Shown here piece after piece: positions 37,973 to 46,556 of a stretch of DNA of 64,000 bases. The notes under the pieces are model-generated. The model did no database searches. It had not been told where the DNA came from and saw nothing but the letters and a program-made list of their open reading frames with translations. Numbering within the stretch: position 1 is the stretch's first letter; each line of letters begins with the position of its first letter. Position numbers and translations under genes: made by a program. Source of the stretch: Pseudarthrobacter psychrotolerans (GTDB taxonomy: Bacteria; Actinomycetota; Actinomycetes; Actinomycetales; Micrococcaceae). Location: contig NZ_CP047898.1 in assembly GCF_009911795.1 (NCBI RefSeq), forward strand, positions 1 through 64,000. The letters are read 5' to 3'.

Positions 37973-37997
37973 GGGACCAGGCACAATGCTTGGTCCC
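37973..37997 (+). terminator. Terminator-like hairpin closing the element's last gene
   Basis: GGGACCA (37973-37979) and TGGTCCC (37991-37997) pair perfectly around an 11-base loop; TGCTTTGT follows. It lies 16 bases past the hypothetical gene. Confidence 0.55.
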
Positions 37998-38461
37998 TGC
38001 TTTGTGCGGTGACGTTGACCCGGCCAGAGACCAGCATGAGAATGGCAACCCAAGTTGGGCCCACTTTGGGGTGAAATCGCAGCTTGATCGGGGCCCCACC
38101 ATTAATGAGGTCGACGGGGTGTTGGCAGCTTGATGTGGGGTACTCACGGAGTCTTTATCGGCTCAGTCAGCGCAGCCCTCTTGGTCTTTTCTTGACGGTC
38201 TCAAAGACCCCATGGCTCGAAAGGGCAAGGATGAAGAACAAGAGCGTGGTGCTGGATAGGGGTCGAGGACCATCTCGCGGAAAAGTAGCGCTAAGCATCA
38301 AAATGACCAAGTTGGAGCGGCTTTCCCTTACCGCGATGGGAAGTTCACCTTGTTCAGCATGAGCGGTCACCCAAATGTCCGTAGGCGTTGCATTGGCCCG
38401 GACACGGCATATTTTACAGCTCTGACCTGCGGAGACGTTTCAAGTGCGGAAGTGTATGGCG
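37998..38461. other. Gap without a convincing gene, left flank of the transposon
   Basis: Open frames here are short, lack ribosome sites and have uneven codon use. The stretch CCACTTTGGGGTGAAATCGC at about 38060-38080 has the look of an insertion-sequence end, but I could not pair it with a second end. I see nothing else to call. Confidence 0.4.
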
Positions 38462-38483
38462 AACGACCGATATCTTTAGTCCT
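38462..38483. repeat. Left inverted end of the Tn554-type element
   Basis: Reads CGACCGATATCTTTAGTCCT at 38464-38483; inverted partner at 42345-42364 with one mismatch in 20. Confidence 0.75.
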
Positions 38484-38705
38484 GCTCGGTCACAGCCGTG
38501 AAGGCGGGGTGTGGACGTTCTGGACAGTGTCCAGGAGGTAACTCCGAGCGCCCCGCGTCCCCGAGGATCAGGCCGAGAATCGTGATGCACTCGAGATGCT
38601 TCCGATGACGCTCCTCTCGCTGCCACGCTCGTCTGAAGGCCTTGGCCGCTATCGAGCACCTCGTAGTCCGGGCCTTGGGCTAAGGCGAACTGATACTCTT
38701 CGGCA

Positions 38706-39188
38706 ATGGGCCTCCTTATCGATTATTTTGTGGCAGATTCCGACACTGATGCGGCCAAGACAATTGATTGGCCGGGCGGCCCTGGAGAAGGCAGCGGCCG
38801 CTGGCAGGATAGACTTCTCGGCCGCCGCGGCGGCTATTCGGTCATTTCCGAAAAGCTGATTGAGCCTGTAGTCGTTCTCGGAAGTTTGGAGGAACTTTTG
38901 ACCGGTCGCGCGTTCGAGGCACAACTTGCCGATCCGGAGTCGAGGCCTGTCATCGCACTGCGCAACGAAGGGGAGCGCCTCGTTTTCCGAATCGGAGAAT
39001 TCCTAGTGACGGCACTACGCGGAGCGGCGGAGCGGGACGTTTTGGGTTTGGCTGACGATTGGTCCGAGATCGAAGAGTTTTCGAATAGGTATCCTGCGGA
39101 GGACCTGAAGCTCTTCCTCCGTGATTTCAAGGTCATGTGCGATGGCGTTGAGCCCCATCAGGCGGTCTACTGCTGGGTGTCCGTGTAG
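38706..39188 (+). CDS. Hypothetical passenger protein of the transposon
   Basis: A 160-residue protein, MGLLIDYFVADSDTDAAKTI, with RFEAQ-like GRAFEAQLADPESRPVIALR, VFRIGEFLVTALRGAAERDV and LKLFLRDFKVMCDGVEPHQA. It runs toward tnpC, with the ends 38 bases apart. Similar sized proteins with this opening occur as hypothetical proteins in actinobacteria, but I cannot name a family or function. It is the only passenger gene in the element. The Gly-rich segment WPGGPGEGSGRWQDRLLGRR may contain a base error. Confidence 0.6.
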   Translation: MGLLIDYFVADSDTDAAKTIDWPGGPGEGSGRWQDRLLGRRGGYSVISEKLIEPVVVLGSLEELLTGRAFEAQLADPESRPVIALRNEGERLVFRIGEFLVTALRGAAERDVLGLADDWSEIEEFSNRYPAEDLKLFLRDFKVMCDGVEPHQAVYCWVSV

Positions 39189-39226
39189 ATCATCAAAGGA
39201 CGGGAACTGAGGATCGTTTGCGCTGG

Positions 39227-39640
39227 CTACTGCGAAGTGTCCCGGTTAGCGTTCCCGGTGGAGCTGTTGGTGTTCCGTCGCCGCGCGTGTCCCAGGGCGA
39301 GAGCCAGCTGGTGTCTGAGGTGCTCGATTTCTGCGGACAGCTCGCGGTTCCGTTCCAGAGACGCGTTGAGGCGGGCGCGGAGGGACTCCGTGCTGGCGCT
39401 GCTTCGGCTTGCTCTGGGTTGTTGTGGGCGGTCGTCGCGCAGTCCGATGATGTCCGCGCGCAGGTCGGCCTGTGTGTAGAGCCATGACCTCGATACTCCG
39501 GCGGTAGCAGCCACCGCATCGAAGGTGACGGCACCTCCCTGGTTCTGCAGTTCACGCAGTGCGGCCACGGCTTTGGAACGGGTGAGCTCATGTCGGCGCT
39601 CCGCGGCCTGCCGGATGTGGCGGCTGTTATCTGCCCGCAC
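39227..39640 (-). CDS. tnpC: DUF6262-family protein, TnpC-like
   Basis: From the GTG at 39640 (VRADNSRHIRQAAERRHELT), 137 residues, overlapping the tnpB end by 14 bases. A TetR-like helix-turn-helix AVTFDAVAATAGVSRSWLYT is followed by a coiled-coil ESLRARLNASLERNRELSAE, IEHLRHQLALALGHARR. This is the pattern of DUF6262 / Tn554 TnpC, an accessory factor that sets the orientation and efficiency of transposition. Confidence 0.83.
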   Translation of the reverse strand: MRADNSRHIRQAAERRHELTRSKAVAALRELQNQGGAVTFDAVAATAGVSRSWLYTQADLRADIIGLRDDRPQQPRASRSSASTESLRARLNASLERNRELSAEIEHLRHQLALALGHARRRNTNSSTGNANRDTSQ

Positions 39641-41138
39641 GGTTGTCCTCTTCCTCGATGTGGTTTGGGGCTGCATGCGTTTCGTCTTCGAGCGAGTCGA
39701 TGATGCGGTCCAGGTTGCCGAGCACTCGGGTGTTCATTTCGGCCAGCCGCTGTTGCCCGCGGGCTTCGGCGGCGGAGATGATCTGCACGACCTGGATCCG
39801 GTGTTCGCGGTGTTGCGGGAGGAAGTCGGCTGTGGTGATGAACATGGGACAGGTCAGGCAGGCGTTGGCGTGCGGGCAGGTCTTCTGGACCGGGAGGCCG
39901 CAGTAGCCGTTGGGCAGGGCCTGGGTGGCCCGGCCGAGGCGCTGTTTGGACCAGGCAGCCTCGGCGAGCGGGCCGTCGGGATCGAGTTCGACGACGCTGC
40001 CGGATGCGTTGACTTTCCGGGCGGCTTCCCAGTGCCGCCGGATGGTCGTATCGCTGAGTCTGGCGTAGTGCGCGGTCATCTGATGTGAGTCGTGGTCCAG
40101 GATCCGGCGTACGACCTCCTGCGGGACGTCGAGGTTGATCAGCCTCGTTCCCAGCGTGTGACGGAAACGGTGCGGGCTGACAACGGCAGGATTGCCGTTT
40201 TCGTCGGTGACAACGCAGTGTTTGACCCATCGTCGAAGGGCGGTGCTGTATGAGCCTGCGCTGATGTGTCCCGCGCCGTAAACGTCCGCCCGGTCATGGG
40301 CGAAAAGAAGATGTGTCCCGGAATTGCCCGTGCCGTTGACATAGCTGATCTGCTCCGCGATGGCCCGTTCAAGCTCCTCATCGATGGGAACGAGCGCCTC
40401 GCGTTTCATCTTGTGGTTCAGATACCGCAGGTACGGGGCGCCGTCCTTGTCCCGGGTGATGCAGTCCTGCCTCAGGGCCACTGTGTCGCTGATCCGCAGC
40501 CCGCACCGGATCAGAATCAAGGTGATCAGCCGGTGATGCGGGCTGGCCATTTTGGCGAGATTTCCGGGGTTTTCCAGCTGGGCCATGACGTGTTCGCTCA
40601 GTGCCCGGGGTTGCCGGACTGTCTCTTTGGGGTAGTCCTCGGTGTAGATCTGGGCCGTACTAGGCAGATCTGTGACCCACCCGTGACGGCGCATGGTGAG
40701 CAGGAAGGTGTTGAACTGGCCGATCCGGATCCGGTGCGAAACCACTCCCGCGCTGTTGGCGTGCAGGTATGCCAGAAACCCTTCGATCACCTCCCGGTTA
40801 ATGTCGGCGGTGCCGTTGACCGGAATCCTTGTTGAATTCAGAAAGGCATTGAAGCTCTCCACGGCCTTGGTTCCCAGCACGGCGGATTCAACCGTCAATC
40901 CGGTCGTCAGCCGCCAGCGGGCCCATCGTTTGGCGAGCTTCTTCAACCAGGGCCGGGTGATGTTTTCGAAGTGGACCGTGACCTGGCTGCGCGCGGCGAT
41001 ACCGAGGGCCCTGGCATGCCAGACATCCTTGGGGAACTCGTTCTCCCACGGGGCGGCGTCCGGGCCGGCCTTCCCCATGGGCCCCGTCCGGATCGGCGGC
41101 GGGTCGTTTCGTGAGGGCACCGGATGCAGGGTGGTCAT
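39627..41138 (-). CDS. tnpB: Tyrosine recombinase, TnpB-like
   Basis: A 503-residue phage-integrase-family protein. The catalytic Arg I is in LILIRCGLRISDTVALRQD, the HxxR pair in SPHRFRHTLGTRLINLDVPQ and the Tyr in LDHDSHQMTAHYARLSDTTI. A cysteine cluster GYCGLPVQKTCPHANACLTC near the C-end is typical of TnpB of Tn554-like elements. The ATG at 41138 overlaps the tnpA stop by 4 bases. It acts with TnpA to cut and rejoin transposon ends. Confidence 0.88.
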   Translation of the reverse strand: MTTLHPVPSRNDPPPIRTGPMGKAGPDAAPWENEFPKDVWHARALGIAARSQVTVHFENITRPWLKKLAKRWARWRLTTGLTVESAVLGTKAVESFNAFLNSTRIPVNGTADINREVIEGFLAYLHANSAGVVSHRIRIGQFNTFLLTMRRHGWVTDLPSTAQIYTEDYPKETVRQPRALSEHVMAQLENPGNLAKMASPHHRLITLILIRCGLRISDTVALRQDCITRDKDGAPYLRYLNHKMKREALVPIDEELERAIAEQISYVNGTGNSGTHLLFAHDRADVYGAGHISAGSYSTALRRWVKHCVVTDENGNPAVVSPHRFRHTLGTRLINLDVPQEVVRRILDHDSHQMTAHYARLSDTTIRRHWEAARKVNASGSVVELDPDGPLAEAAWSKQRLGRATQALPNGYCGLPVQKTCPHANACLTCPMFITTADFLPQHREHRIQVVQIISAAEARGQQRLAEMNTRVLGNLDRIIDSLEDETHAAPNHIEEEDNRAGR

Positions 41139-42289
41139 ATCGTCACCGTCCTGGAGGCGAACCAGCCCGCATCAGCCAGCGCGCGGCGGGCATCATCGCT
41201 GGAGATATGGGCATAGGTCTTGACCGTCGTTGTCAGGCTCGCATGGCCCAACAGTTTGGATACCACTTCGACGGGGACTTTCTCCCGCAGCAGTCGGGTG
41301 GCATACGTATGCCTGAACCAGTGTGGCTCGAACCCGATGCCCGTCTGGTGCCGGAGCCGCCGCACGAGATCGTGCACGGCGGCGTAAGTCATTGCCCGCC
41401 CGTAGGGCCGGCCCCACAGGTTGACGAAGACATAGTCGCAATCCAGGTCACCGTACTCAGCATCAAGATAGTCGGCATACAAACGGATCAGTTCCGCGGT
41501 GACCGGGACCGTGCGCGAATGGGGCGATTTCGCCCGTGCACCGTTGATGTTGTCCCGCCGGCATATGGTGATTTCCCGTTCCGCCACGGCGATGTCCTCA
41601 TGGCGGAGCCCCAAGGCTTCGCCGATCCGGATACCTGCGTCATGGAGCAGTGCGAAGAGCAGCCGGTCCCGCAGGTGCCCACACGAATCCAGAATGCGTT
41701 GGACCTCATTCGGGGCCAGCAGGCGGGGAATCCTGGCAGTGGTCGGAAGCTTCACCGCCCGCCGCTGTTTCGCCGCTCCCTTGCTGATGTGATGCAGGAA
41801 GGGTTTCCACCCTCCCTGGCGGGCGGAGGGGTCCCAGCAGGTGATCAGTTCGCCCAGGTCCAGGCCGTGGCGGGCGGCATGCTGATAGAAGATCGACACG
41901 GTGGAAAGCTTGCGGTTCACCGTTGCCTCGCCGCAATGGTGCCCAATGGCCGGAAGAACAGAAAAGACCTGGCCACGCATGTCCGGTGGACGCCGCAGCC
42001 ATCGGATGAACGCTCCGACGTCTTCGAGCTTCACGGACTGCCAGTCGTTTCCGTATTCGTCCAGGAAAACGAACCAGTCCTTCAAATCGTGGGCATGGGC
42101 CTTGATCGTGTTCGGTGACCTCTCGGTATCGGCCAGGTACCGCAAATACCGCTCCGCCGGTTCCACCACGCCGGTCACGCCGATCAGCGTGAAAGACACC
42201 GCATCGCTTGCCGGATCCAATACCTTCGTTACCCGCATCGCCGCTCCCGTCACCTGCCTCATGGACGGAAAAGACGCTAACCCATCCAC
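41135..42289 (-). CDS. tnpA: Tyrosine recombinase, TnpA-like
   Basis: Up to 384 residues; in-frame ATGs at 42268, 42262 and 42238 are alternative starts. N-terminal SAM-like DNA-binding domain (YLRYLADTERSPNTIKAHAH, DLKDWFVFLDEYGNDWQSVK). Catalytic residues: Arg in LLHDAGIRIGEALGLRHEDI, His/Arg in PHWFRHTYATRLLREKVPVE, His and Tyr in LLGHASLTTTVKTYAHISSD. All are present, so the enzyme is probably active. Its 5' end lies 77 bases from the transposon's right end, as in Tn554. Confidence 0.88.
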   Translation of the reverse strand: MDGLASFPSMRQVTGAAMRVTKVLDPASDAVSFTLIGVTGVVEPAERYLRYLADTERSPNTIKAHAHDLKDWFVFLDEYGNDWQSVKLEDVGAFIRWLRRPPDMRGQVFSVLPAIGHHCGEATVNRKLSTVSIFYQHAARHGLDLGELITCWDPSARQGGWKPFLHHISKGAAKQRRAVKLPTTARIPRLLAPNEVQRILDSCGHLRDRLLFALLHDAGIRIGEALGLRHEDIAVAEREITICRRDNINGARAKSPHSRTVPVTAELIRLYADYLDAEYGDLDCDYVFVNLWGRPYGRAMTYAAVHDLVRRLRHQTGIGFEPHWFRHTYATRLLREKVPVEVVSKLLGHASLTTTVKTYAHISSDDARRALADAGWFASRTVTI

Positions 42290-42344
42290 AACGAAGCAAC
42301 CAGATCCCCAAACTCTCGTGGGCTACATGACGGACGGGCGCAGG

Positions 42345-42366
42345 AGGACTAAAGATATCGATCGTT
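42345..42366. repeat. Right inverted end of the Tn554-type element
   Basis: Reads AGGACTAAAGATATCGATCG at 42345-42364; inverted partner of 38464-38483 with one mismatch. Confidence 0.75.
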
Positions 42367-42416
42367 TCTGCGACCCCACCTAGAACGGCAAGACCCTGCC
42401 CGCATAAACTCTCTAA

Positions 42417-43055
42417 ATGATCACCGCAACCCAAACCATCGGCCTAGCGCTGGCCTCCATAGTCCTGATCGCCGTTCCCGGTCCGAGCGTCATGTTCGTG
42501 GTCGGCAGGGCATTTAGCCACGGACGCACGAACGCGCTGGCGAGTGTTCTAGGTAATGCCATCGGATGCTTCTCCGTCGGAGTGGCCATCGCTTTTGGAC
42601 TCGGCCCCCTGCTTGAACGCTCGGAAGTGATCTTCCAGATCATCAAATGGGCCGGAATCCTGTACCTGATTTATCTGGGCATCCACGCCATCCGGCACGC
42701 GGCACCCTCCCACGAAGTGAATTCCAAGGAACTGAACAACACTTCCGTTTGGGCAGCGATACGCACCGGGACCATCGTTGGACTCACCAACCCGAAGAGC
42801 TTCATCCTCTTTACCGCGGTTGTGCCGCAGTTCATTGACACAACGAGCGGAAACACGCCCCTGCAAATCGTTGTGCTCGGCCTGATCCCCATGCTCATTG
42901 GCCTCATCACCGATTCGACCTGGGCGCTATCAGCTGGACAAGCTCGCACCTGGCTCGCTAAATCACCGCAACGCATGACCACCATCGGACGTATCGGTGG
43001 TGCATCGATTATCGGTGTAGGTGTTTCAGTCGCGCTATCAGATAATCATCGATAG
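42417..43055 (+). CDS. LysE/RhtB-family amino-acid exporter
   Basis: An intact 212-residue membrane protein with about six helices. Family motif SIVLIAVPGPSVMFVVGRAF at residues 14-33 (PGP), then ALASVLGNAIGCFSVGVAIA, IIKWAGILYLIYLGIHAIRH (YLIYLG motif) and GLTNPKSFILFTAVVPQFID (NPK motif). It exports an amino acid or related metabolite. It starts 51 bases beyond the transposon's right end with no evident ribosome site. Confidence 0.88.
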   Translation: MITATQTIGLALASIVLIAVPGPSVMFVVGRAFSHGRTNALASVLGNAIGCFSVGVAIAFGLGPLLERSEVIFQIIKWAGILYLIYLGIHAIRHAAPSHEVNSKELNNTSVWAAIRTGTIVGLTNPKSFILFTAVVPQFIDTTSGNTPLQIVVLGLIPMLIGLITDSTWALSAGQARTWLAKSPQRMTTIGRIGGASIIGVGVSVALSDNHR

Positions 43056-43179
43056 CGAGCTGTCAACGAGTGAAACGCCCCTGGCCTATCCCGAGATCAC
43101 GTTGTCTGTAGTGACCCGACTTATACGCTTCGTCTCTTAGCGGGGACTATCTCATTAACGGTGTATCCGGCATTTTCAT

Positions 43180-43943
43180 TTAGTAGTTTTCAGCTGCCGG
43201 GAATCGGTCGCTGAAAGTGATGGCGAAGGCGTTCAAAGCTGGCTTCCAACGCACGGCCCATCGGGTCTTGCCGGCACCGGTCGGATCGCGGGACCGGGTG
43301 ACCAGATACAGGCACTTTAGCGCAGCCTGCTCGGTCGGGAAATGACCCCGTGCCTTGACGGCGCGCCGATACCTCGCGTTCAAGGATTCGATGGCGTTCG
43401 TGGAGCAGATGACCCGCCGGATTTCCACGTCATAGTCCAGGAAGGGGATGAACTCCTCCCATGCATTCTCCCAGAGCCGCACGATCGCCCCGTATTTCTT
43501 GCCCCAGCGCTCCCTGAGTTCCTCGAACGCTGCCCTGGCCGCGGCGGCGTTCGGGGCGGTGTAAATGGGCTTCACGTCCCCGTTGAGGGCGTCCCAGTCC
43601 TTCTTCGAGGCCAGCCGGAAGGTGTTCCGGATCAAGTGGATAATGCACGTCTGCACGGTCGTCAGAGGCCACACGTTCGCCACGACCTCGGGAAGGCCCT
43701 TGAGCCCGTCGCAGACCATGAAGAAGCTGTCCTTCACGCCGCGGTTCTTGATGTCGGTGAGCACGCTCATCCAGAACTTCGCGCCTTCACCGCCGGTGCC
43801 GGCCCAGAGCCCGAGGATATCTTTCTCCCCGTCCAAGGTGACGCCGATGGGCCGGTTGGCGACTTGCCCGTCCCGGATCTTGACCACGATGGCGTCGATG
43901 AAGATCGCGGCGTAGACCTGGCGGTTTCCAGTCATCGTCGCGA
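43180..43943 (-). pseudogene. IS256-family transposase, C-terminal two-thirds only
   Basis: Reads VYAAIFIDAIVVKIRDGQVA (first catalytic Asp), DILGLWAGTGGEGAKFWMSV, VCDGLKGLPEVVANVWPLTT (second Asp), WEEFIPFLDYDVEIRRVICS, TNAIESLNARYRRAVKARGH (Glu) and SDRFPAAENY. All DDE residues remain but the N-terminal DNA-binding part is missing: homology stops at about 43,937 where an IS30 3' end begins. The segment ANRPIGVTLDGEKD also lacks about three residues compared with the usual RPIYVAIGVT, an internal 9-base loss. It is inactive. Confidence 0.85.
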
Positions 43944-43944
43944 A

Positions 43945-44394
43945 TTAAGTGGTTTGGAGCTGGTGTTTCCATCGTGCCATGAGTTGATACGGGGTGCGGT
44001 CATTTAGGCATTCCCTCGGCCGGTCGTTGAGTTCGATGCTGACTTCCCGTAGTCGTTCATCGGTGATCAGGCCCAGATCGGTGCCCTTGGGAAAGTACTG
44101 GCGTAGCAGACCGTTTGTGTTCTCGTTTGTTCCTCGCTGCCACGGGGAATGCGGATCGGCGAAGTAGATGCGCAGCCCCGTTTCCCGCTCTATCCGTTCG
44201 TGGTGGAACATCTCGTTGCCTTGGTCCCAGGTCAGCGTGCCCCGAAGAGCTTTGGGAAGGATTATGAACGCCTGGATGATGGCATCACCGACGATTTGGG
44301 CTGTCCGGCCTCCCCGGATCGGGACGAGGATTGTTAGCCTGGACTTGCGTTCGACGAGCGTGGCAATGGCTGAGCGCTGACCGGTGCCTATGAT
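43945..44394 (-). pseudogene. IS30-family transposase, 3' exon
   Basis: Reads IIGTGQRSAIATLVERKSRL from 44394, then TAQIVGDAIIQAFIILPKAL, RGTLTWDQGNEMFHHERIER (second catalytic Asp) and HSPWQRGTNENTNGLLRQYF (Glu), ending QLQTT at 43945. It is open and in frame throughout. It joins in phase 0 to the 5' exon ending GHWEGDL at 46557 once the intron between is removed. Confidence 0.88.
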
Positions 44395-46556
44395 GTAGGG
44401 TCGGGCCGGAGCGCGATACCGGGATTACTCCCGGCTCGTTTCTCCGACCCGCCCTCCGCACCGGACGTGCGACTCTCATCGCATCCGGCGCTCCACGGAT
44501 AGCCACTTACCCAATACTGGCAGCCCACGGCGTAGGGATATTGTGTGCCCGCCACCGATACCTCGTTACTGCTATTGAGGCGGTGTCGAACATCGTGGTC
44601 CCCTCGGCCTGTGGCTGGTTTCCGGGCCTTCCTGTCAGGAAGCGCCGATAGAGTTCCCGCCACGTAATGCATGGGTGTCGCTTGCGGATCCATTGGGTCA
44701 CCCGGTGCCAAACAAAAGCATCGAGATACCCGAAGGTCGCCTTGGAAACCCCGTGACGGAAATAGTTGCACCAGCCACGCACCACCGGATTGAGCTGGCG
44801 GAGCAAGACTTCAAGCGAGGGGTGCTCCGCTCGACGTGTCAGTGCCCGCACCTTCCCGAGAATCGTCAACAAAGACTTCTTCGACGGGTAGGTGTAGACA
44901 CTCATCTTCTGTGTTCCTTTCTTGCGTCGCCGCTGGATGTGAAAACCAAGAAAGTCGAAGCCCTCATCAATATGGCAAACCCGGGACTTGGCCACGGAGA
45001 CCTTCAACCCCAACGGGGCAATCACCTCCGCAACCTCGTCCCAGAGCGCCTCCGCATGGGACTTGTCACCTGCCACCATGATCACGAAATCATCCGCATA
45101 GCGGACGATACGATAGGTCGCCCCGCCGCGTTTCCGGTGGGCTTCCCTGCGGTACGGGGTGCCGTGGGCATCCCATTTATCGCAGAAATGCTTATCCAAG
45201 ACCGTCAAGGCGATATTGGCCAGAAGCGGCGAAATGATTCCTCCCTGCGGTGTCCCGGTGCCAGAAGCCCGGAGCTTCCCCTCGGCAGACATGATGCCCG
45301 CCTTCAGGAACCTGCCGATCAGGGTCAGCACGCGCTTGTCAGTGACTCGCCTGCGCACTTCGGCAATGACTGCCGAGTGCTTCAGCTCGTCAAAACATGC
45401 CTGAATATCGGCCTCGAACACCCAGTGATACCTGCGGGTGCCCAATGCATGTATCTCGGCAATCGCATCCTGAGCCCGACGATTCGGGCGGAAACCGTAA
45501 CTCACCGGTTTGAAATCCGCCTCGAAAATCGGTTCCAGCACCAAGGCCAGGGACGCCTGCACCACCCGGTCCCTCGCGGTGGGAATGCCGAGCCGTCGAA
45601 GTTTGCTGCTGCCCGGTTTGGGGATCAAACGTTCCCTCACCGGCAACGGGACAAACGTCCGGGACCTAACCAGCTCCCTGACTTCGTCCAAAAACTCCTC
45701 GGTTTCGGCACCGCCACCGATCAGGGCCGGAATGCGCCGGTCAACCCCGGCCGTTCGGGCGCCCTTATTACTTTTGACCCGTCCCCACGCAACGGTGAGG
45801 AAATCCCGGTCATAGACGAGGTTGAACACATCGTCGAAAAGACGGTCAGGATCACTGACCGCCCAGTGGTGCAGTTTCGTCTGCATCGCACGTACCCGCA
45901 CGGTTGCCTCATCGAGGTCAGCCCATCGCGGTTCACCGGTATTCACCAATGCCTCCGTTCCTTGCAGTAGCTACTGCGTCGTATCCGCTGGGGCCCTTCG
46001 CCATGTACGGGGCTTTCCCCCGCTCGGACTACTACGGCCCCTCCGCCCCGTCATGCCGCGATCAGCGGACAACACGCTCACCCGCGCCGGTTTCCCTGGA
46101 TGGGGAACAAGGGCGGGGACAGCACGACGGTTCCCACGTTCACTGCTTACCGATTGGCAGGCTAGGTGCCCAGCTATGCCCCTGCGATATCGCCACGGGC
46201 TACGCCGCAGGCTTTCACCGTGGCCTCGAATGCCAACGACCTTAACCGACATCCAAGTTCCCACCCCGTAATGAGGAGGTGGTACGCATCGCAGGCCAGC
46301 CCATATCCACCGAATTTGAGCTGGCGGGAGACTTGAGGAGCGTTTAGCACTGGTTCCTCTCGTACACCTTCCTGCCTTGCTTGCCGGACCCGACCCATTC
46401 GGTAGTGCTGGTCCGTCCCGGCGTTGTCGGGGCTGCTTGCCACCCTTCCCGGTGTTTCCTCAGGTCAGGCTGCCCCCAGCTTCCTCATGCTGCTGCGACA
46501 GCACAAAGGCGAAGGTCTTCCACCTCCGCTCGGTAAAACAGCGCCTCGTGGCGCAC
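44395..46556 (-). mobile_element. Group II intron inside the IS30 transposase gene
   Basis: The 5' end is GTGCG at 46556-46552, matching the GUGYG consensus, and the 3' end is ...CCCTAC at 44395, matching -AY. A domain V hairpin lies at 44458-44493 (minus strand GAGCGCCGGATGCGATGAGA then GTCGCACGTCCGGTGC), followed by a domain VI-like hairpin. The reverse transcriptase is in the middle. Removing these 2,162 bases fuses GGGGATCTC to ATCATAGGC and yields the conserved transposase motif EGDLIIGTG. The intron is on the transposase's coding strand, so splicing can restore the message. Confidence 0.9.
44507..45946 (-). CDS. ltrA: Group II intron-encoded reverse transcriptase/maturase
   Basis: About 479 residues; GTG 45946 follows GGAGGC. 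Reverse transcriptase blocks: RLIPKPGSSKLRRLGIPTAR, VSYGFRPNRRAQDAIAEIHA, WVFEADIQACFDELKHSAV, ASGTGTPQGGIISPLLANIA and the catalytic YADD in YRIVRYADDFVIMVAGDKSH. The maturase X/GIIM domain is WHRVTQWIRKRHPCITWREL. No C-terminal H-N-H endonuclease is seen, as in several bacterial classes that insert with the help of replication forks. All blocks are intact. It helps splicing and reverse-splicing of its own intron. Confidence 0.92.
   Translation of the reverse strand: MNTGEPRWADLDEATVRVRAMQTKLHHWAVSDPDRLFDDVFNLVYDRDFLTVAWGRVKSNKGARTAGVDRRIPALIGGGAETEEFLDEVRELVRSRTFVPLPVRERLIPKPGSSKLRRLGIPTARDRVVQASLALVLEPIFEADFKPVSYGFRPNRRAQDAIAEIHALGTRRYHWVFEADIQACFDELKHSAVIAEVRRRVTDKRVLTLIGRFLKAGIMSAEGKLRASGTGTPQGGIISPLLANIALTVLDKHFCDKWDAHGTPYRREAHRKRGGATYRIVRYADDFVIMVAGDKSHAEALWDEVAEVIAPLGLKVSVAKSRVCHIDEGFDFLGFHIQRRRKKGTQKMSVYTYPSKKSLLTILGKVRALTRRAEHPSLEVLLRQLNPVVRGWCNYFRHGVSKATFGYLDAFVWHRVTQWIRKRHPCITWRELYRRFLTGRPGNQPQAEGTTMFDTASIAVTRYRWRAHNIPTPWAASIG

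Larger units (their letters stand above)
21184..38461 (+). mobile_element. Conjugative/integrative element remnant next to tRNA-Asn
   Basis: All genes from the XRE pair to about 37,956 are mobile-element families in one long, mostly plus-strand operon with 4-bp overlaps: XRE regulators, winged-helix initiator-like genes, DUF2637, a sigma-like factor, SLT/CHAP hydrolase, VirB6-, SCO6880-, VirB4- and VirD4-like proteins, HNH-like genes and DUF4913. The left edge is set by tRNA-Asn. The right edge is uncertain: I set it at the Tn554-type transposon. I see no repeat of the tRNA 3' end at that side, no relaxase and no integrase belonging to it, so it looks incomplete or rearranged. Confidence 0.75.
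38462..42366 (-). mobile_element. Tn554-type transposon with inverted ends
   Basis: Three overlapping minus-strand genes (two tyrosine recombinases and a DUF6262 protein) match the tnpA-tnpB-tnpC layout of Tn554. The DNA on either side ends in inverted copies of AGGACTAAAGATATCGATCG: this sequence at 42345-42364, and its complement at 38464-38483 with one mismatch. The match continues two bases outward (to about 42366 and 38462). Together they delimit a 3.9-kb element with one further gene (38706-39188). The boundaries are inferred from the repeats; insertion without target duplication is expected for this family. Confidence 0.75.

Noticed and set aside
38050..38110. Possible IS21-type end (CCACTTTGGGGTGAAATCGC)
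   Set aside because: Only one end-like stretch and no istA/istB code nearby; not enough to call an element.
39525..40088. Plus-strand frames opposite tnpB/tnpC
   Set aside because: The minus-strand Tn554-type genes overlap one another in the standard way and carry all catalytic residues.
21184..42366. Tn554-type recombinases as the integrase of the tRNA-Asn element
   Set aside because: They have their own flanking inverted ends and tnpC partner, and lie 17-20 kb from the tRNA; a separate transposon explains them better.
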